64,000 nucleotides of DNA from Maratus speciosus. Its lineage: Eukaryota; Arthropoda; Arachnida; Araneae; Salticidae. Shown here one piece after another: positions 1 through 12,780 of the stretch. Under the pieces are notes generated by a model. That model was given only the letters and a program-made list of their open reading frames with translations. It made no database searches and had not been told where the DNA came from. Made by a program: the position numbers and the translations under genes. Numbering within the stretch: position 1 is the stretch's first letter; each line of letters opens with the position of its first letter. The stretch is taken from contig OZ010789.1 of NCBI GenBank assembly GCA_963932465.1, forward strand, positions 595,211,581 to 595,275,580. Reading direction: 5' to 3'.

Positions 1-37
1 AGAGATTATCTCTCGTACTTGTCTGTGGAATGTTTAA

Positions 38-237
38 CCCCTTGGGGACGAGCGATACGTATACGTGCCGCATCAAACCCTCAGAATCCTTGTTTTTCCT
101 CACCAGTAAAATTTTACTGTAAAATTTGCCTTATTTAATCAGCGCATTTTCTCGATTCAAGAACACACAAATTTCTGTTTTTAAAAAGCGGTGACAAAAG
201 ATTAAAAAATTCGTAAAAGGCTCCCGTCCCGAAGGGA
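38..237. mobile_element. piggyBac-like MITE, 200 bp, TTAA target duplication
   Basis: The element is flanked by TTAA at 34-37 and 238-241. Its left end reads CCCCTTGGGGACGAGC and the reverse complement of its right end reads ATCCCTTCGGGACGGG, an imperfect terminal inverted repeat of about 15 bp. TTAA duplication and a start with C-rich/G-rich inverted ends are typical of the piggyBac superfamily. The 200-bp interior has no ORF, so it would be a non-autonomous copy. Similar TTAA-bounded elements lie at 55764-56045 and 59691-61302, but their terminal sequences differ. Confidence 0.6.
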
Positions 238-241
238 TTAA

Positions 242-2370
242 CGAGCAGACCGTGTAAAAAAAATATGCCTATTATTTGGATCTCCATTAACCAGGGGATC
301 ATCAAACATGATTCTCACCGATTTTGATTAATTTAAAGTATGTTTTAGAGTTCTTATCTCTAATTATTCTTGTGAAAGGATTTCTTCAAATGGGCCTTAG
401 ATTTTCAGAAATTAGATGCCGAGGTTTAGCATACGTTTCAAATACCCATTAGTTTGCAGCGCTCAACGTGTCTTTCGTGGTGTGGACGCAGAAAGCTCGC
501 ACGCCACCCGTACGGCCCGTCCGACCCGTCCGGCCTTTTTTTTTCTTTTTTAATTAATTTTATATTTTAACACTTTATTACAATTTGATTTAAATTTCAT
601 ATATATTTGACACTTTGAATTGCTGCAAATTTGATTTTTTTTTTTCGGAAAAATTATTCAATTACGTTTAGGTTTTTTTTCATGAAAAATTATGTATTTT
701 ATCTAACTTGTAAACTAACGTAATTACTGACGAAAATCCAAAATATTTTATGTCTAGATTTTTTTTCTAATTATTATTTACATTGATATATTTTTATATT
801 TTAAGCAAAGTTCTGAAACAATATATCATATATATATTTACTTTATTGAATTTTAACTGAAAACTTATTTTTTCGTGTAAATTATAAATAATAATTTTGA
901 TGTCAATTTCAAAATATTTTTTCATTCTAACAAATAATGATAATAAAGCGAAAATTGTCAACTGGAAATGTAAAAATCGTCTGCGGATCCCGCATGCTGT
1001 GAAATGTCAGTAATGTTTTGCTGTCAACAGAAATGTTCATGTTATTTCGCAGGAAACTTACTGGCATTTCTGTAGAAAGTTTTTAACATATACAGTAAAG
1101 TTCCAGTCATTTTCAAGAAATGTTTCTTGGAAATAATGGGCAACTCAGCTGCCCATTTTTTCCCAGGAACGTTGCGGAATTTTTTTTACAGTGTAGACAA
1201 CATAAATAAATATGCATATTTATCTATCTAGAAAGTAATTTTGTTTTAACCAGTCCATTTTTTCATTACTCGGATAAAAAATATTTAAAGGAAAACATAT
1301 GTTGGAAATGTATAAAACAAGATCTTGATTAGGGAAAGAAATTTCCATTTCCGGAAAATCTCCAACAGATTAATGCAAGATTAAATGTCTTTTATTTTCC
1401 TTTATTCGATTACGACTGGCCTAATAAGAAAAGCCGATTAACGAACCAGAAATCATTCTCATTATTCTACGTTAAACCTCTAGAAAGACACACAGAAAAC
1501 TTCAATGAATACAGGGGAATTCATTGAATTTGATAGAAAAAGACACACTATAGAACTTCATTTAATAATTTAATAATCTGATGTTTATGTACATAGAAAC
1601 TATGCAGAATTTGGAAGATTCAGAATAGAAACTAACAAATGAATGCGAAAATTATTCTTGTTTAACTGAAACAAGTATTTACATTATAAAAAGTTTCTTA
1701 ATTTCAAGTAAATAGCTCGCATTTTAAAATCATCTCATTGCTAACAGCAAACGGAATAATCTAATTTTTTAAATATATAATATGTGGAACTTAAATAATT
1801 GGTCCACAAAATACTTGTATCAACTACGCTAAACGTTTGACTAAACAAGAATTTCATAAACAAATAAGCAGTAGGAATTTAGATATTAAGCTTTCCCTTA
1901 AGACAGTATTGTGTAAATTTTACACTCATAGAACTTTCGAGAAATACAGATGCATTCATCTTTGAAATGTACGCTAGCAACTTCTGCTGGTTTTGTGTCA
2001 ACTATTTATTTACCTGATGTGTTACTTTCTGGTAAATTAAGGAAATTGAACAACTTCCTAACAGACATTTGTGAACTATCAGGAATATCATTCATGATAA
2101 GATTGATAAATTCTGCATTTCGCGAGCACGTAATTTCGTAAAGTAAATGGTTGCTTAATGTAAACAATATACACTTTTTATCCTCACACAAGTAGTGAAA
2201 TACATACGAAATAAACTAAAAGATTCCAATCGTTCATTGTGATAATTTATGAGACGAAATCATGTTTATTGAGGTACAACTATTTGAAATTTATAATTGG
2301 AATCTGAAAAAAAAATAATAATCGGGATCTTCAGAAATTATAATAATTTTCATAAAACAATTCTTAAAAG
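242..2370. other. AT-rich stretch without a recognisable gene
   Basis: Only short chance ORFs (about 60 codons) are present. A small GC-rich island with CCGT/CCGACCC repeats lies near 500-535. At 1140-1198 there is a local inverted repeat (GGGCAACTCAGCTGCCC) followed by GGAATTTTTTTTACAGTGTA, which resembles the end of a MITE, but no matching left end was found. Confidence 0.6.
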
Positions 2371-2938
2371 TACAGGGTGTCCATAATTAAACGACCCTAC
2401 TTTAAAGTTGTCTACGTACGAAACTATTGGTCAGAAAGTTGTGAACTTTTGTGACGGACATAACAAAGGAATGGGAATTTGTTTGAGTGAAAAATAATTT
2501 TTAGTTAAACATTTCGCGACCAGAGGGCGTTTTAAAATTAATTACACGTATAGCCACCGCCTACTGAATAATAGGCCTGAGCACTGAGAAAAAATGGCGG
2601 CTGCCATAGGAAGATTTTTTTTTTTCTTCAAAGTTTGTCGATTCGTTCAATTCGAACACTAATAATTTTTAAAAGTTTTTACGCTTAATTTTTTTCAGGG
2701 GCTATCTGTGTATCTGTCTTATTTAATCTGACAAAAATAAAGCGTAAAAACTTTAAAAAATGTGTAATCCATTATAAAATGCCCTCAAGTGACGAAATTT
2801 TGAACTAAAATTTTCTTTCGATCAAACAAATTCCCATTCTTTCATTATGTCCGTCACAAAATTTCACAACTTTCTGACCAATAGTTTCGTTTCTAGACAA
2901 CTTTAAAGTAGGGACGTTTATTTTATAGACAACCTGTA
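2371..2938. mobile_element. Foldback MITE with TACAGGGTGTCC-type ends
   Basis: The first roughly 150 bases (from TACAGGGTGTCCATAATTAA) are found again as a reverse complement at the right end (…ACAACCTGTA). Shared internal blocks include CGAAACTATTGGTCAGAAAG and GTGACGGACATAA. A second, inner inverted pair lies near 2660-2760 (AAAAGTTTTTACGCTT and its complement). Ends begin and finish with TA, which fits a TA target and therefore a Tc1/mariner-type origin, but this is inference. There is no ORF. Confidence 0.75.
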
Positions 2939-3004
2939 TATCCACGCTAAACTGTAACGGGAAACTTTAACACCTAGTTTGAAATCTCTGAAAATATGGA
3001 AATA

Positions 3005-3605
3005 TACAGGGTAATTACAAAAAAAGTTTACAAAATGACATGGCAAATCGAGCATACAACAAACATAAAAAATGACGTAGGAACATAGGATCACAAACTC
3101 CATATTTAGTTACAAATACAGGTTGTTTCATCACAACTTAACTCGGGTTGACTCTAATAATTTCCAGAAAAATGAAAACATTGTAATAAAAATGCAACGA
3201 TATGTAACTTGTTTTGTGTGAAATGGGCTATCATCACGAAAATATCATGAAAAAACATGTTGCTCAAGCGATCGATGATACCATATTAATTGATAATCAC
3301 AGCCCGAAATGTGGGCGTCAAGTGCATACTGCTAGTGTGCATAATGCAATCTTCTACCACTTTTGTTTGGTGTTATCACATTTACAACAAAGGTCAACAT
3401 GTCTGTTAAGTGTTTTATTATAATATACTTTCGTTTTCTGAAAGTTATGACCGTCAACAAAAATTGAATTAGGATGAAACATCCAGTATTTTTGACTAAA
3501 TAAGTGGGTGACTGAATAAGTTGTACGCTCCTATGTGATTTTTTATTCGTGTTGTATGTCTGATTTGCCATGTTATTTTGTGAGCGTTTTTTGAATAACC
3601 CTGTA
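3005..3605. mobile_element. Foldback MITE with TACAGGGT ends
   Basis: The left arm starting TACAGGGTAATTACAAAA matches the reverse complement of the right end (TACAGGGTTATTCAAAAA) over about 180 bp. Shared blocks include ACATGGCAAATC, CATACAAC, AAAAAAT and TGTTTCATC. The first eight bases are the same as in the neighbour at 2371, but the arms are otherwise different, so the two look like separate families using the same type of terminus. The short ORFs on both strands are chance frames within the arms. Confidence 0.75.
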
Positions 3606-3689
3606 TATAGTTTTAAATACAAAGTACATAGCTATGGGACGTGAAATACACTTTAGCCTAGTGAAAATTGCTTTTTTATACAAATATTA

Positions 3690-3960
3690 TACAATAAAAA
3701 TTGTCGATTGTATAAGATTTATTTATTTAATAAATCCATATTATAAAGGACAAACATATCTCTGCGTAACGCATACGTGATTTTGCGAATGGAAACACTT
3801 TGAAATTTGAAATAAAATTTTTGTTTTGCAATTTTCTCTATTGCAAATTTTTAAACTTCTAAACATCGCAAATTTAAAATTTTTACAACGTAGTATAAGG
3901 AAAAAAATGCTCTTTTAAATACAATTTGTTTGAAAACTGTATCTCAATTTATTTTTGAGA
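3690..3960 (+). repeat. Dispersed repeat, copy 1
   Basis: This segment matches 6645-6870 in the same orientation. Shared blocks are ATTATAAAG(G/A)ACAAAC, TATCT(C/G)TGCGTAACGC, GAATGGNA and TTTGTTT(G/A)AAAACT. Copies are diverged. No terminal structure or coding capacity was recognised. Confidence 0.6.
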
Positions 3961-6640
3961 TATTATTTTTTTGTAGTTTTTAATACCTTTTTTCTTATCG
4001 TGACAACAAAAGTACCCCGTTTCTATTTAAGGCCATTGAAAATAAACGGAAGATTTTCAGAAATAGGAGATACTTTATCTTTTTGTAGGCATTTTCTCAT
4101 AAAATCTGAAAAAAAGTTGAAATTAAAATATGGGCTATGTCAAGAATATTGACTGTTATTCCGTGATAATGACGTCATATGCATACTTTTCTATAGACAA
4201 AGTTTATGACTGGATTGTAAAAGTGGATTGCTTTAGCGGATGCAAATGACTTCATTTTATAAAAAAAACGTGTATTCTAATTCTTAAATCTGAATTATGT
4301 TTTGTAGAAGTGCGTCATTTTCACAACCCAGCTGCTTTGAAATTCTTCACAGGATGAAAATGCTTCACCTTTGAAAATAATGTAATCGAAATCACACGCT
4401 GATAAAACGCAATGTTTTACAAAAATTTAGAGTGTCTTTATAGAAGAGAAGTGACATGCAAATAATAACGATTTATATTACAGAAATTGATGATTCTCGC
4501 CTGGATGCATTTGCTTCGCCGAGTTAGACAAGCAAACAAATAATTCGTGGTTTAAAATAATATGTTTCTGAAGTTTTTGTCCAAAATTCTCTCGAATAAT
4601 AAAATTTCAATGCTATTCTTTAGGACATTCTACTATAATTTTATCAAAATAACATAATTTGCTTAATTCAATTTTTCCTACTTTTATATAATGTATATAT
4701 TTAAAACACGAGTGTGTTTTTTAGTCATCTGAATTGATCTTTCTGCTGAACCAATTTTACTAATATATATATCTGTGACGTTTTGACGGCAAGTAGTTTG
4801 TATTGTCGAAAAAAAAAAATGAGGGTTTCCATTCCTACACAACACAGGTAGCAGCCAATTGGTTTTAAAATACTAAAGAAAAATGAAGAATTAACATAAG
4901 GCAGTCGCTTGGAACATTATTCACTTTATTTCCACACTCTCGATTAAATCTAGGGAAGATGCTCTCTCCTTCCATGGTAAAAAGAATAAAGTCTATTCTT
5001 CCTGTCACAATTAGTTTAAAATCACTCCATCTCTTGACTGCGTTCTAGTCTTTAATCCGTTAATATCTAACATCTATCACCCATTACGATACCGTTGCTT
5101 CCTCATTCTACTCACATAATAAACAGTATTCATCCAACATTTTACTACCTCCATCGAGCAATCACATTGAATATCCAGTTTGCTACGACTGCAATCCACC
5201 ACGTTCACCTCTACATGCTAAAAACTAAAAAGCTTCTAAACTCACAGCTCCTCTACTATATGCTATATCCTTCTCTCTGGTTCCCGCCATTCGTATTTAT
5301 ACTCTGCTGAGATGATTGTTCCAGAAAATTCTTATATCCTCGCACCAGCTATCTAAAGCATAAACAAATGTTAAAATCTGTAGTCGAGATTATGCAAAAA
5401 TAACCCCTTTTTCCCTCTTCAGACGATAAAAGAAATGAATTTATGTCTGCGAAGTTTTAATCTTTGAAATATTTTAATTACACCTGGATATTTTAAATAA
5501 AAGAATAAATTGAAATAAGTAGGTTTTTTCTTTAAGACAGAATAATATTTTAGCAGTTAAATAAAGATTTAAGGGGAATATGATATACCGGGATTTAATA
5601 GCGGAATTTAATAGGAATTTAAATAATAAAAGTTTTATTAAAGAAATATAAATAATCGAGCCATTTTTAGATTTACGCAATTTGGAATAAATATGAATTA
5701 AGATCTTAGAGATTAATAGACTTGGGTTTTAATTTAATAAGCCGGTATAATATACAGAATATTACTGAAAAAGGAAAATTTACATAAAATACTTTAAATT
5801 TGGCGCAAAAATTTAAATTTTGTAATATATATATTTAACTGAAAGCTCTTCATTTGTAGATGTAATAGCATTATCTGTTTTTTTTTTGTTTTTGTTTTTT
5901 GTTTTTTTTAATGTCCCCACTTTTATATTTTAATTTTAAAAGCATTTTATGAAATTTCTTCAAAATGGTGAAAATTCGATAGCTTCCATTATTGCAGACA
6001 AGAGAGAAATAATGAGGTATCTTTATCTTTATTCATATTATTTTCAGACAAAAATTCAAAATTGTTGATAAAAAATGTTGTATAGGATTTAGTGTCGCAA
6101 AATTCCATTAGGAGCAGAATATTATATTAGCGGCATAATAACGCAAAATGACTGCTTTTAAATACTGCTTTGAAAACACGCATTTTTCCTCATACATTTT
6201 CGATATTGTTTTTCCTTCTGCATGTGTACTGATACTAAGTTTCAGCCACAAGGCGAAAGCCTTATTTAAATGAAAATGAAGTCATATTTAAAAGAAAACG
6301 ATTATTTTCTTAGATAAAACTAAACATTTTAACACAAATGCGTCTAAAAAAATAAATTACTAAACTTTTTACTCTGAAATTGAGATTAGAATCTCAAGTA
6401 AAGGGTGCGCCTGTTCAAATAAAAGATGTTGCTGGCAATCGTTACTTCACGTTTTGAGTTAAAATGATTTTTAAATGATTAGACAAGATCCAAATTTTGT
6501 AAAAATGATGAATATCGATATGAGAAATGCGTATGCAAATTTTGAGAAGGTGAAAATCGCTCTTTTTCATTCCGTAACACCAAGCATAAGAGCCTCAATT
6601 GATAGCCACATCCTAATAACTGATCTTTATTATATTTTAC
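3961..6640. other. AT-rich stretch without a recognisable gene
   Basis: Nothing with protein similarity, terminal repeats or tRNA-like structure was seen. The composition becomes less T/A-biased around 4850-5330, which is rich in CA, CC and TC, but the 71-codon ORF there has no recognisable domain. Confidence 0.6.
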
Positions 6641-7640
6641 TGATTAAGTATCTATTTATATTATAAAGAACAAACGTATCTGTGCGTAACGCTGACGTCA
6701 TTTTACGAATGGCAGCCCTTCACGATCAAATTTCGGGCTTGAAATTTTCGCTATTGAAATTTTTTAATCTTCTGACCATCGTACATTTTCAATTTTCATC
6801 GTATAGGGAAAAATATTACTTTCAAATTCAATTTGTTTAAAAACTATATCTTGATTGACTGATGTATCATATTTTCTAAAATAATTTTTAAGCATGATTT
6901 TTTTTAAGTTTATCCTATTACATACCGGTTTCAATAGATAATAATAATTAACATTTTGCACATAAAGCAACAATATTCTTTCAGCATTTGTTTCTGACTA
7001 CTTTTGCATAACGAAATTAATACTTCCTTTATAAACAAATAAAAAAATAATATTAAGAAAGCCACCAATCTTACATATTTGTGAAAGACAAATTGAAGAA
7101 ATTAGGACTTCTTTTATAAATAAATAAAAGAAAAATATTGTAAAAATACAAATCTAACATATTTGTAATAGTACAATTTAAATTTTTAGATCACAAAATA
7201 GGATTTTTTTTTTCAAATGAAATTTGTTTCCAAAGTTCATCCCAGTTTACTGATTGTCCAAGGTTTCGAAAACAATTTTAAAGCATTAAATATTTTTAAA
7301 TTTATCTATATCGTGCGAAGCTCGATTACGAAAGATTAATCCGTTTGCCCTTAAAACAAAATAAAAGGGTTCATTTTCTTACGGCTAATATCCATTAAAA
7401 AAATTCCCCTATGAATAAATAAATAAAATAATATAAATAAAACACAAATTTAACAGACATGTATACGCTCTGAAATTATCAAAATATAAACGGATTCCAT
7501 AAGTAGCAAAATGTTGGTTAAATAACTCTTAGCATGCGCCTAATACGAAAATATCGCTTTTGATAAATTTTAAAAATTTATTTGATTGTATAATTCGGAT
7601 TTTCCATATGAAAAATGCTTTTTTAATGTAAGTTGGCAAT
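6640..7640 (+). repeat. Dispersed repeat copy 2 plus degenerate tandem units
   Basis: The first 230 bases match 3690-3960. A further degenerate echo follows about 390 bp later: compare TTTGTTTAAAAACTATATC near 6834 with TTTGTTTCCAAAGTTCATC near 7226. Between them are shorter echoes (TTTATAAA(C/T)AAATAAA…ACATATTTGT at about 7030 and 7115). It is either an old tandem array or a decayed element; the divergence is too large to decide by eye. Confidence 0.4.
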
Positions 7641-8890
7641 CTAAAAAATTATTGCACATAAAAAAATTATTAGTTTTCAATTAAAAAAAAAAAATGTTTC
7701 ACCTATATTCTTTAACCCGGGAAACCCGGGTACGATCCTCTAGTGTAGATAATAGAATAAAAAATCATTTTCTTTGTTTCATACATAAATAAATATATTA
7801 CTATATTAATTTAACAGCTCATTTATTTTTTCTTTATTGTTTTACCGAAAAGAATAAACATTCAACTAAATACCATCATCAAATTCACAGTTCTTCATGA
7901 AAATGTTTCCTCTTTAAAACACATTATTTTAATTAAAAGTTTAACGAAACATTTAAAAGTTTAATTTGATCTAAGTATCTTTTCATTTTAAGAACATAAG
8001 AGGCGTAATATATGATCATTAAGATGTCAGCATGTATTTTTCTTTAAGTATTTGCATTGTGCTCACTAAGCTATGTTTATTTAAAAGAGGATTATGGGCA
8101 TTATGGGCTCATACATTATTGGAAAGAAACGTTTCCTTTATAACGTTATAATTTTTCACATGCAATTATCCTATGAATGAAGTATCTTTTTTCTTTCCCT
8201 AATGCCAAACTAATCATATTATTACTTTATATTATTGTACATAATACTGTGTAGATAAAAAGTGTAATTCTACAAGAGTCAGATAGCATTTACTAATTTT
8301 TTAAACAATTTTTTTCTCATATTTCCTTATAAATGAACTACTGTTCTTGTTAATTTTTTGGCATAGTTAATTTGAAGTACACCTGCATAGAATAGTACGT
8401 TCAAAAAATCAATAACTGCATATTACTTAATAGGGGGCATAGAAGGTCATTAGGAAAGCTCTCAACATCATCGTTATGAAGTAATATCTGTGAATAAAAA
8501 ACAGCACTATATTATTTCTGGAAATAAAAACATGGTAAATTAGGTATTATTCGACAGAATTTCGACATATATATTGAATTGCTAAAATTCTTTTTGAAAA
8601 GCCAATTCTTATTAAATATATCTTATATATTTTTTTAAATACATAATTTCGGTTAGCTAAATGTTTTGCAACGTTATCAAAGTGATTAATTTTTATGCGC
8701 TAAGTTTATTGCTGCAACTGCGCATTTTCATATTTTATTATCATTTTGATTTCTACATATGTAGATACATAATAACTTTATGTAAGAAATTCCATTGATG
8801 CTGGAAGTTCATCATCGTTTTTGGTCTCTATTAAAAAGAGATGATGAATTGTAATATTATATAATGGTTATATATATATATATATATATA
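7641..8890. other. AT-rich stretch ending in a (TA)n run
   Basis: No gene or terminal repeat was found. A (TA)n microsatellite at about 8868-8890 abuts the left end of the TIR element that follows and may have served as its insertion target. Confidence 0.55.
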
Positions 8891-10044
8891 TGGGGCATTC
8901 TCACAATCTTTTGAATTTTTAGGGGAAAAATTTGACAAAATTAAACTTGCTAAAATAACATTTTAATCTGATAGACGAAGTCCTTAATGATTCAAAATAA
9001 AGAAAAAATGGTCAGCAGCGAAAAAATTGTTATTTAACTGAGGTTTAAGTTAAACTTGCGAGTGTAATTTTCCTTACCATTTCACCCCTATAACTTTTTA
9101 TTTTCTTCTGAATTTTTACTCATAATGAATTTGCATAGTACCCACAGGACATTCAAATAAGAAATAATAACAATGTAGTACTTTTAATACAGAATTTTTG
9201 TATAACATCGTCTTAAAGGGGTGTTAAAGAAGAAGCGGTAAGGTAGAAAAAGGTGATGATATAGGAGAAAAGGGACTAACTGGTAAAAAAAGGGACGGTA
9301 AGGATAGAACGGTAAGGAAAATTACCACCTGTTTTTAGGAAAATCATGTTAAGACTAAGTGATAGCCACAATGTTCATTGATTTTTAGAAACAGTTTTTA
9401 ACATTGGATTAAATTATTATTTTTTTTTTTTTTTACCTCGAAAAGTGCAGGAATAAACCTTGGGGAGGGTGACACTACCAATAAAGCCACGAAGCTTGAA
9501 ATTGATATTTAAATGTTGATTTAAATTCTACAGAAAATTTCCTGCCAAAGAATTTTAGACATTATTTCTCTAGCATACTTCTGCATGAGAAAAAACTTGA
9601 AAAAAATTCTGTGGCTGCGTCTGAAATTATTTTTTTGTATAATTTTAGAAGAGGGATGGTAAGGAATCTAAACCCATGGACAGAGATTAAAAAATAATAA
9701 CAACCCTAAAAATCTGTGCTGGTTAATTATTAGCTACATATTTATGTAAAACGATAGTTCCAGCTTCAGAAAAAAAATTACATAAAGTGATTTTTATTGA
9801 AACAACTTTATCCAGACAACTCCAAACTTAAAAATCAGCATCAGGCTCACGGGGCGGTATAGGACTTTTCCAGGTGTCTGGACCCCCAATATCGTCCAAA
9901 ACTTATTTATCTCGTTAATATTGTTGTGCAATCATGCAATGGTATGTTCTCCAGTATATGAAAAAAAAAACACACAAAAATGTGTATTAAAATAAAAATT
10001 ATTATACATTGACATGAAAGTCAAAAGTTTGTGATAATGCCCCA
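8891..10044. mobile_element. Non-autonomous DNA element with TGGGGCATT terminal inverted repeats
   Basis: The left terminus TGGGGCATTCTCACAATC is mirrored at the right end by TGGGGCATTATCACAAAC (reverse complement), and the match continues to about 25 bp with two or three mismatches. TA lies outside both ends, as expected for Tc1/mariner-type integration. The 1154-bp interior has no ORF above 60 codons. It contains several GGTAAG-type short repeats at 9235-9325 and a poly(T) run at 9417-9434. The family is unknown to me. Confidence 0.65.
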
Positions 10045-11067
10045 TATATAGGATTTACATTTTTAAATACCATCGTTTATTTTAAGTATGGCATGAGTGT
10101 TCAGCAAATAACATAATCCTCTGTGTTTATTATTGTCCACAGTTCGACTGAGTGAGATACCAAAAAAAAATTACTTATTACGAGAACAATAACTTTAGAC
10201 TCAGAAAATCAGAAAAGAAGGAGTATCTTCTTTTTCATCACTGATGAAGCATTGACTTGGAAACGGTTAACAAAGCAACAAACTATACTAGGCATAATTG
10301 AAATGTTCTAAAAATATTGTATAAACTGCTTCTTTTAAGTTGTCATCTTGGTGTATTTGAAAAAGCTAGTTATCGCGTATTGCAGAATTCAACGCCTTCA
10401 AATAATTAAATTCAAGTTCATATTATTTCAGCACTCTGTAGTCATTTGAATGTTTCAATAAATTAAACTTTCGCACGTTACCCTAGAACAATTATATATT
10501 TAAATTCCCATTTTAAGTAAATCTAGCTTTCTCATGACATCCGGTTTATATATATGATATGCCTTTGAAATAAATGAAATTACTTAAATGTTAGTATAAA
10601 AAAATGACTTTATCTTTTATTTGTGCATCATTTTTTTCGATATTCGTAGCATGTCTCCACTTTTGTATGTCTGATCTAGCACTAAATTTGCCCAGACCGG
10701 AAGCTTTGGTTACTTAGAATTGAAGCATATTTTTTTTTTTAAGCAAAATTTTAAATTTTGAATATGTGAATAACTACAAATTTATATTGCATTTGTATTT
10801 CATATTAAAGAACCAAACAAGTTGTTACATAAATCAGTCAAACACAATATGCATGTAATTAGTCAGCCTGACAAAATGTCGTCCATTTACGTTTTAATCT
10901 CCTAAATTTATGCTCTTATATAAAAGAAATTTCAGTTTGATATTGAGTTGGCTTACAGTATGTAAACACCATTTGATGAAGTATAAACAGGTTTGCAAAG
11001 CGTGGGTGGCTCTATCAAAACACCCGGAGATACCACGAAAAGGGAGCAGATGACAGAGCACCTTAGT

Positions 11068-11083
11068 ATATACATATACATAT

Positions 11084-11142
<59 letters not shown>
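11068..11142. repeat. Compound TA/CA/TG microsatellite
   Basis: The run goes from TATACATA units to (CA)n, then (TA)n, then (TG)n, so the whole tract is nearly palindromic and could extrude a cruciform. It is a simple repeat with no other function visible. Confidence 0.9.
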
Positions 11143-11143
<1 letters not shown>

Positions 11144-12078
11144 TAATTTAACCAAATTCATTAGTAGATTATAGTTTTTCTTCCAGATGTTACAACATTT
11201 TGTAATATGACATTTTAATTTATAAAAAGACTCTTAAATTAAATAATTTTAAATTTATAATTAGGTCAGATTACAAAATGTTTCCAACAATGAGTGATTT
11301 ATAAACAAGAATGCAACGCCCGCAATGTGTTGAAAATCCGGCGTTTGGCGCACGGAGAATGTAGTGGGCAGAGGTTCCTAGTAAATTTATAAAAAACTGT
11401 TATTTAGAGTAAATATAAAGTAAAAGAAATTTGTTACTCTATGTGTACCTTGTAAACAGTACATGATTCACAAGGTAAAACTCTTCAAGCGTTAAAGATG
11501 GGTTGTAAGATCAGAAAGGAGTTTTGTTTATGTTTATAAATGTCAGAGGAATAAGGTTAAAAATAGATTATAAAAGTGCCTTTTTATTACATTTTTATTA
11601 CAAAAATATTTGAGTATTTTATTTATTTATTAAACATCCACTAAATGTGTGAATCAGGAACAATTAATTTAGAATTCGACTGCTTTTTAATCTCAGACAA
11701 TATAATATTAGTAAGCAAAAGTTAAATTTTATATATTGGAACTCCATTCTTTAAAGCATAATTTAACAGCAAATTCGTTTGGCCTCATCACTGTACATAA
11801 ATTTATTTATTTTTTCAGTTGTTGTTGGCGGAAAGCAGATAATATAAAAAACATGAAAGCGTTATATTTATCTAAAAACTATCCCTTATTTCATAAAAAA
11901 AGCATCATCAGTATTTTTTTTTAATCTAAACATTTCATAATTTAATGTTGTCTTTTAGGTTCAAAAACGGATTCTTTTTTTAGAACTTAAGAAATTAGAA
12001 GAAGGTATATATATCCTATTCTTCAACACGGTAAGTATTTTCTTTTTATAACATTGCTTTATACAGTAAAAATCCTAT

Positions 12079-12080
<2 letters not shown>

Positions 12081-12112
<32 letters not shown>
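12081..12112 (+). repeat. Poly(A) tract
   Basis: An uninterrupted run of about 32 A. A second poly(A) run lies at 12668-12695. Neither is preceded by a recognisable retroelement body. Confidence 0.9.
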
Positions 12113-12114
<2 letters not shown>

Positions 12115-12574
12115 TAGACTAAAATTTAATAAACCTTATCTTTTAATTAAAACAATTGACAATATTTTTACTAATTACTAATTTATTTTTCGTCTTTGTT
12201 ATTACTACTCAAGTACGCATTTACTACTTTATTCCTGCAAATTATAAAAAATAAAAAAAAAAAACATTTTATATATTCTATGAAAGACCAGCACAATTTA
12301 ATTCTCTTAAACAAACTATCTATTCAGGGATACAAGATACTTTAATTGAAAAATATGACTTTCAAATGTAAAAGAATCTTATCAGAAATCGATTGAAACT
12401 GCATGCTTCAATTTCTAACATTAAATTAAAAATAATCATACACATGAACTAAGCTATTTAACTTTCATTTTTTCCCTTAGATAAAAATATTCGGGATAAC
12501 TTTATCAATAATAAAAAAAACTTCATTTTCGAAAAACATGTTTTATCTATGATATAAAAAAACCTCTCCAATTT

Positions 12575-12663
12575 AAAATTCTATTTCTATCTTAATACAA
12601 TTCATACATCTTAAAAATCCATACTTAAAGTAATTTTTTTTTACTTCCAATTTTAATTATCTC

Positions 12664-12698
<35 letters not shown>

Positions 12699-12780
12699 TG
12701 CAAGTTAAAATTCTATTTATATCTTAATACAATTCATATATCTTAAAAATCAATATTTAAAGTATATATTTTTTTTTTGT
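12575..12780 (+). repeat. Tandem duplication, about 132-bp period
   Basis: AAAATTCTATTT(C/A)TATCTTAATAC at 12575 recurs at 12707, followed in both by ATTCATA(C/T)ATCTTAAAAATC. The units are separated by the poly(A) run at 12668-12695. Copies are close to 90% identical by eye over about 70 bp. Confidence 0.7.
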
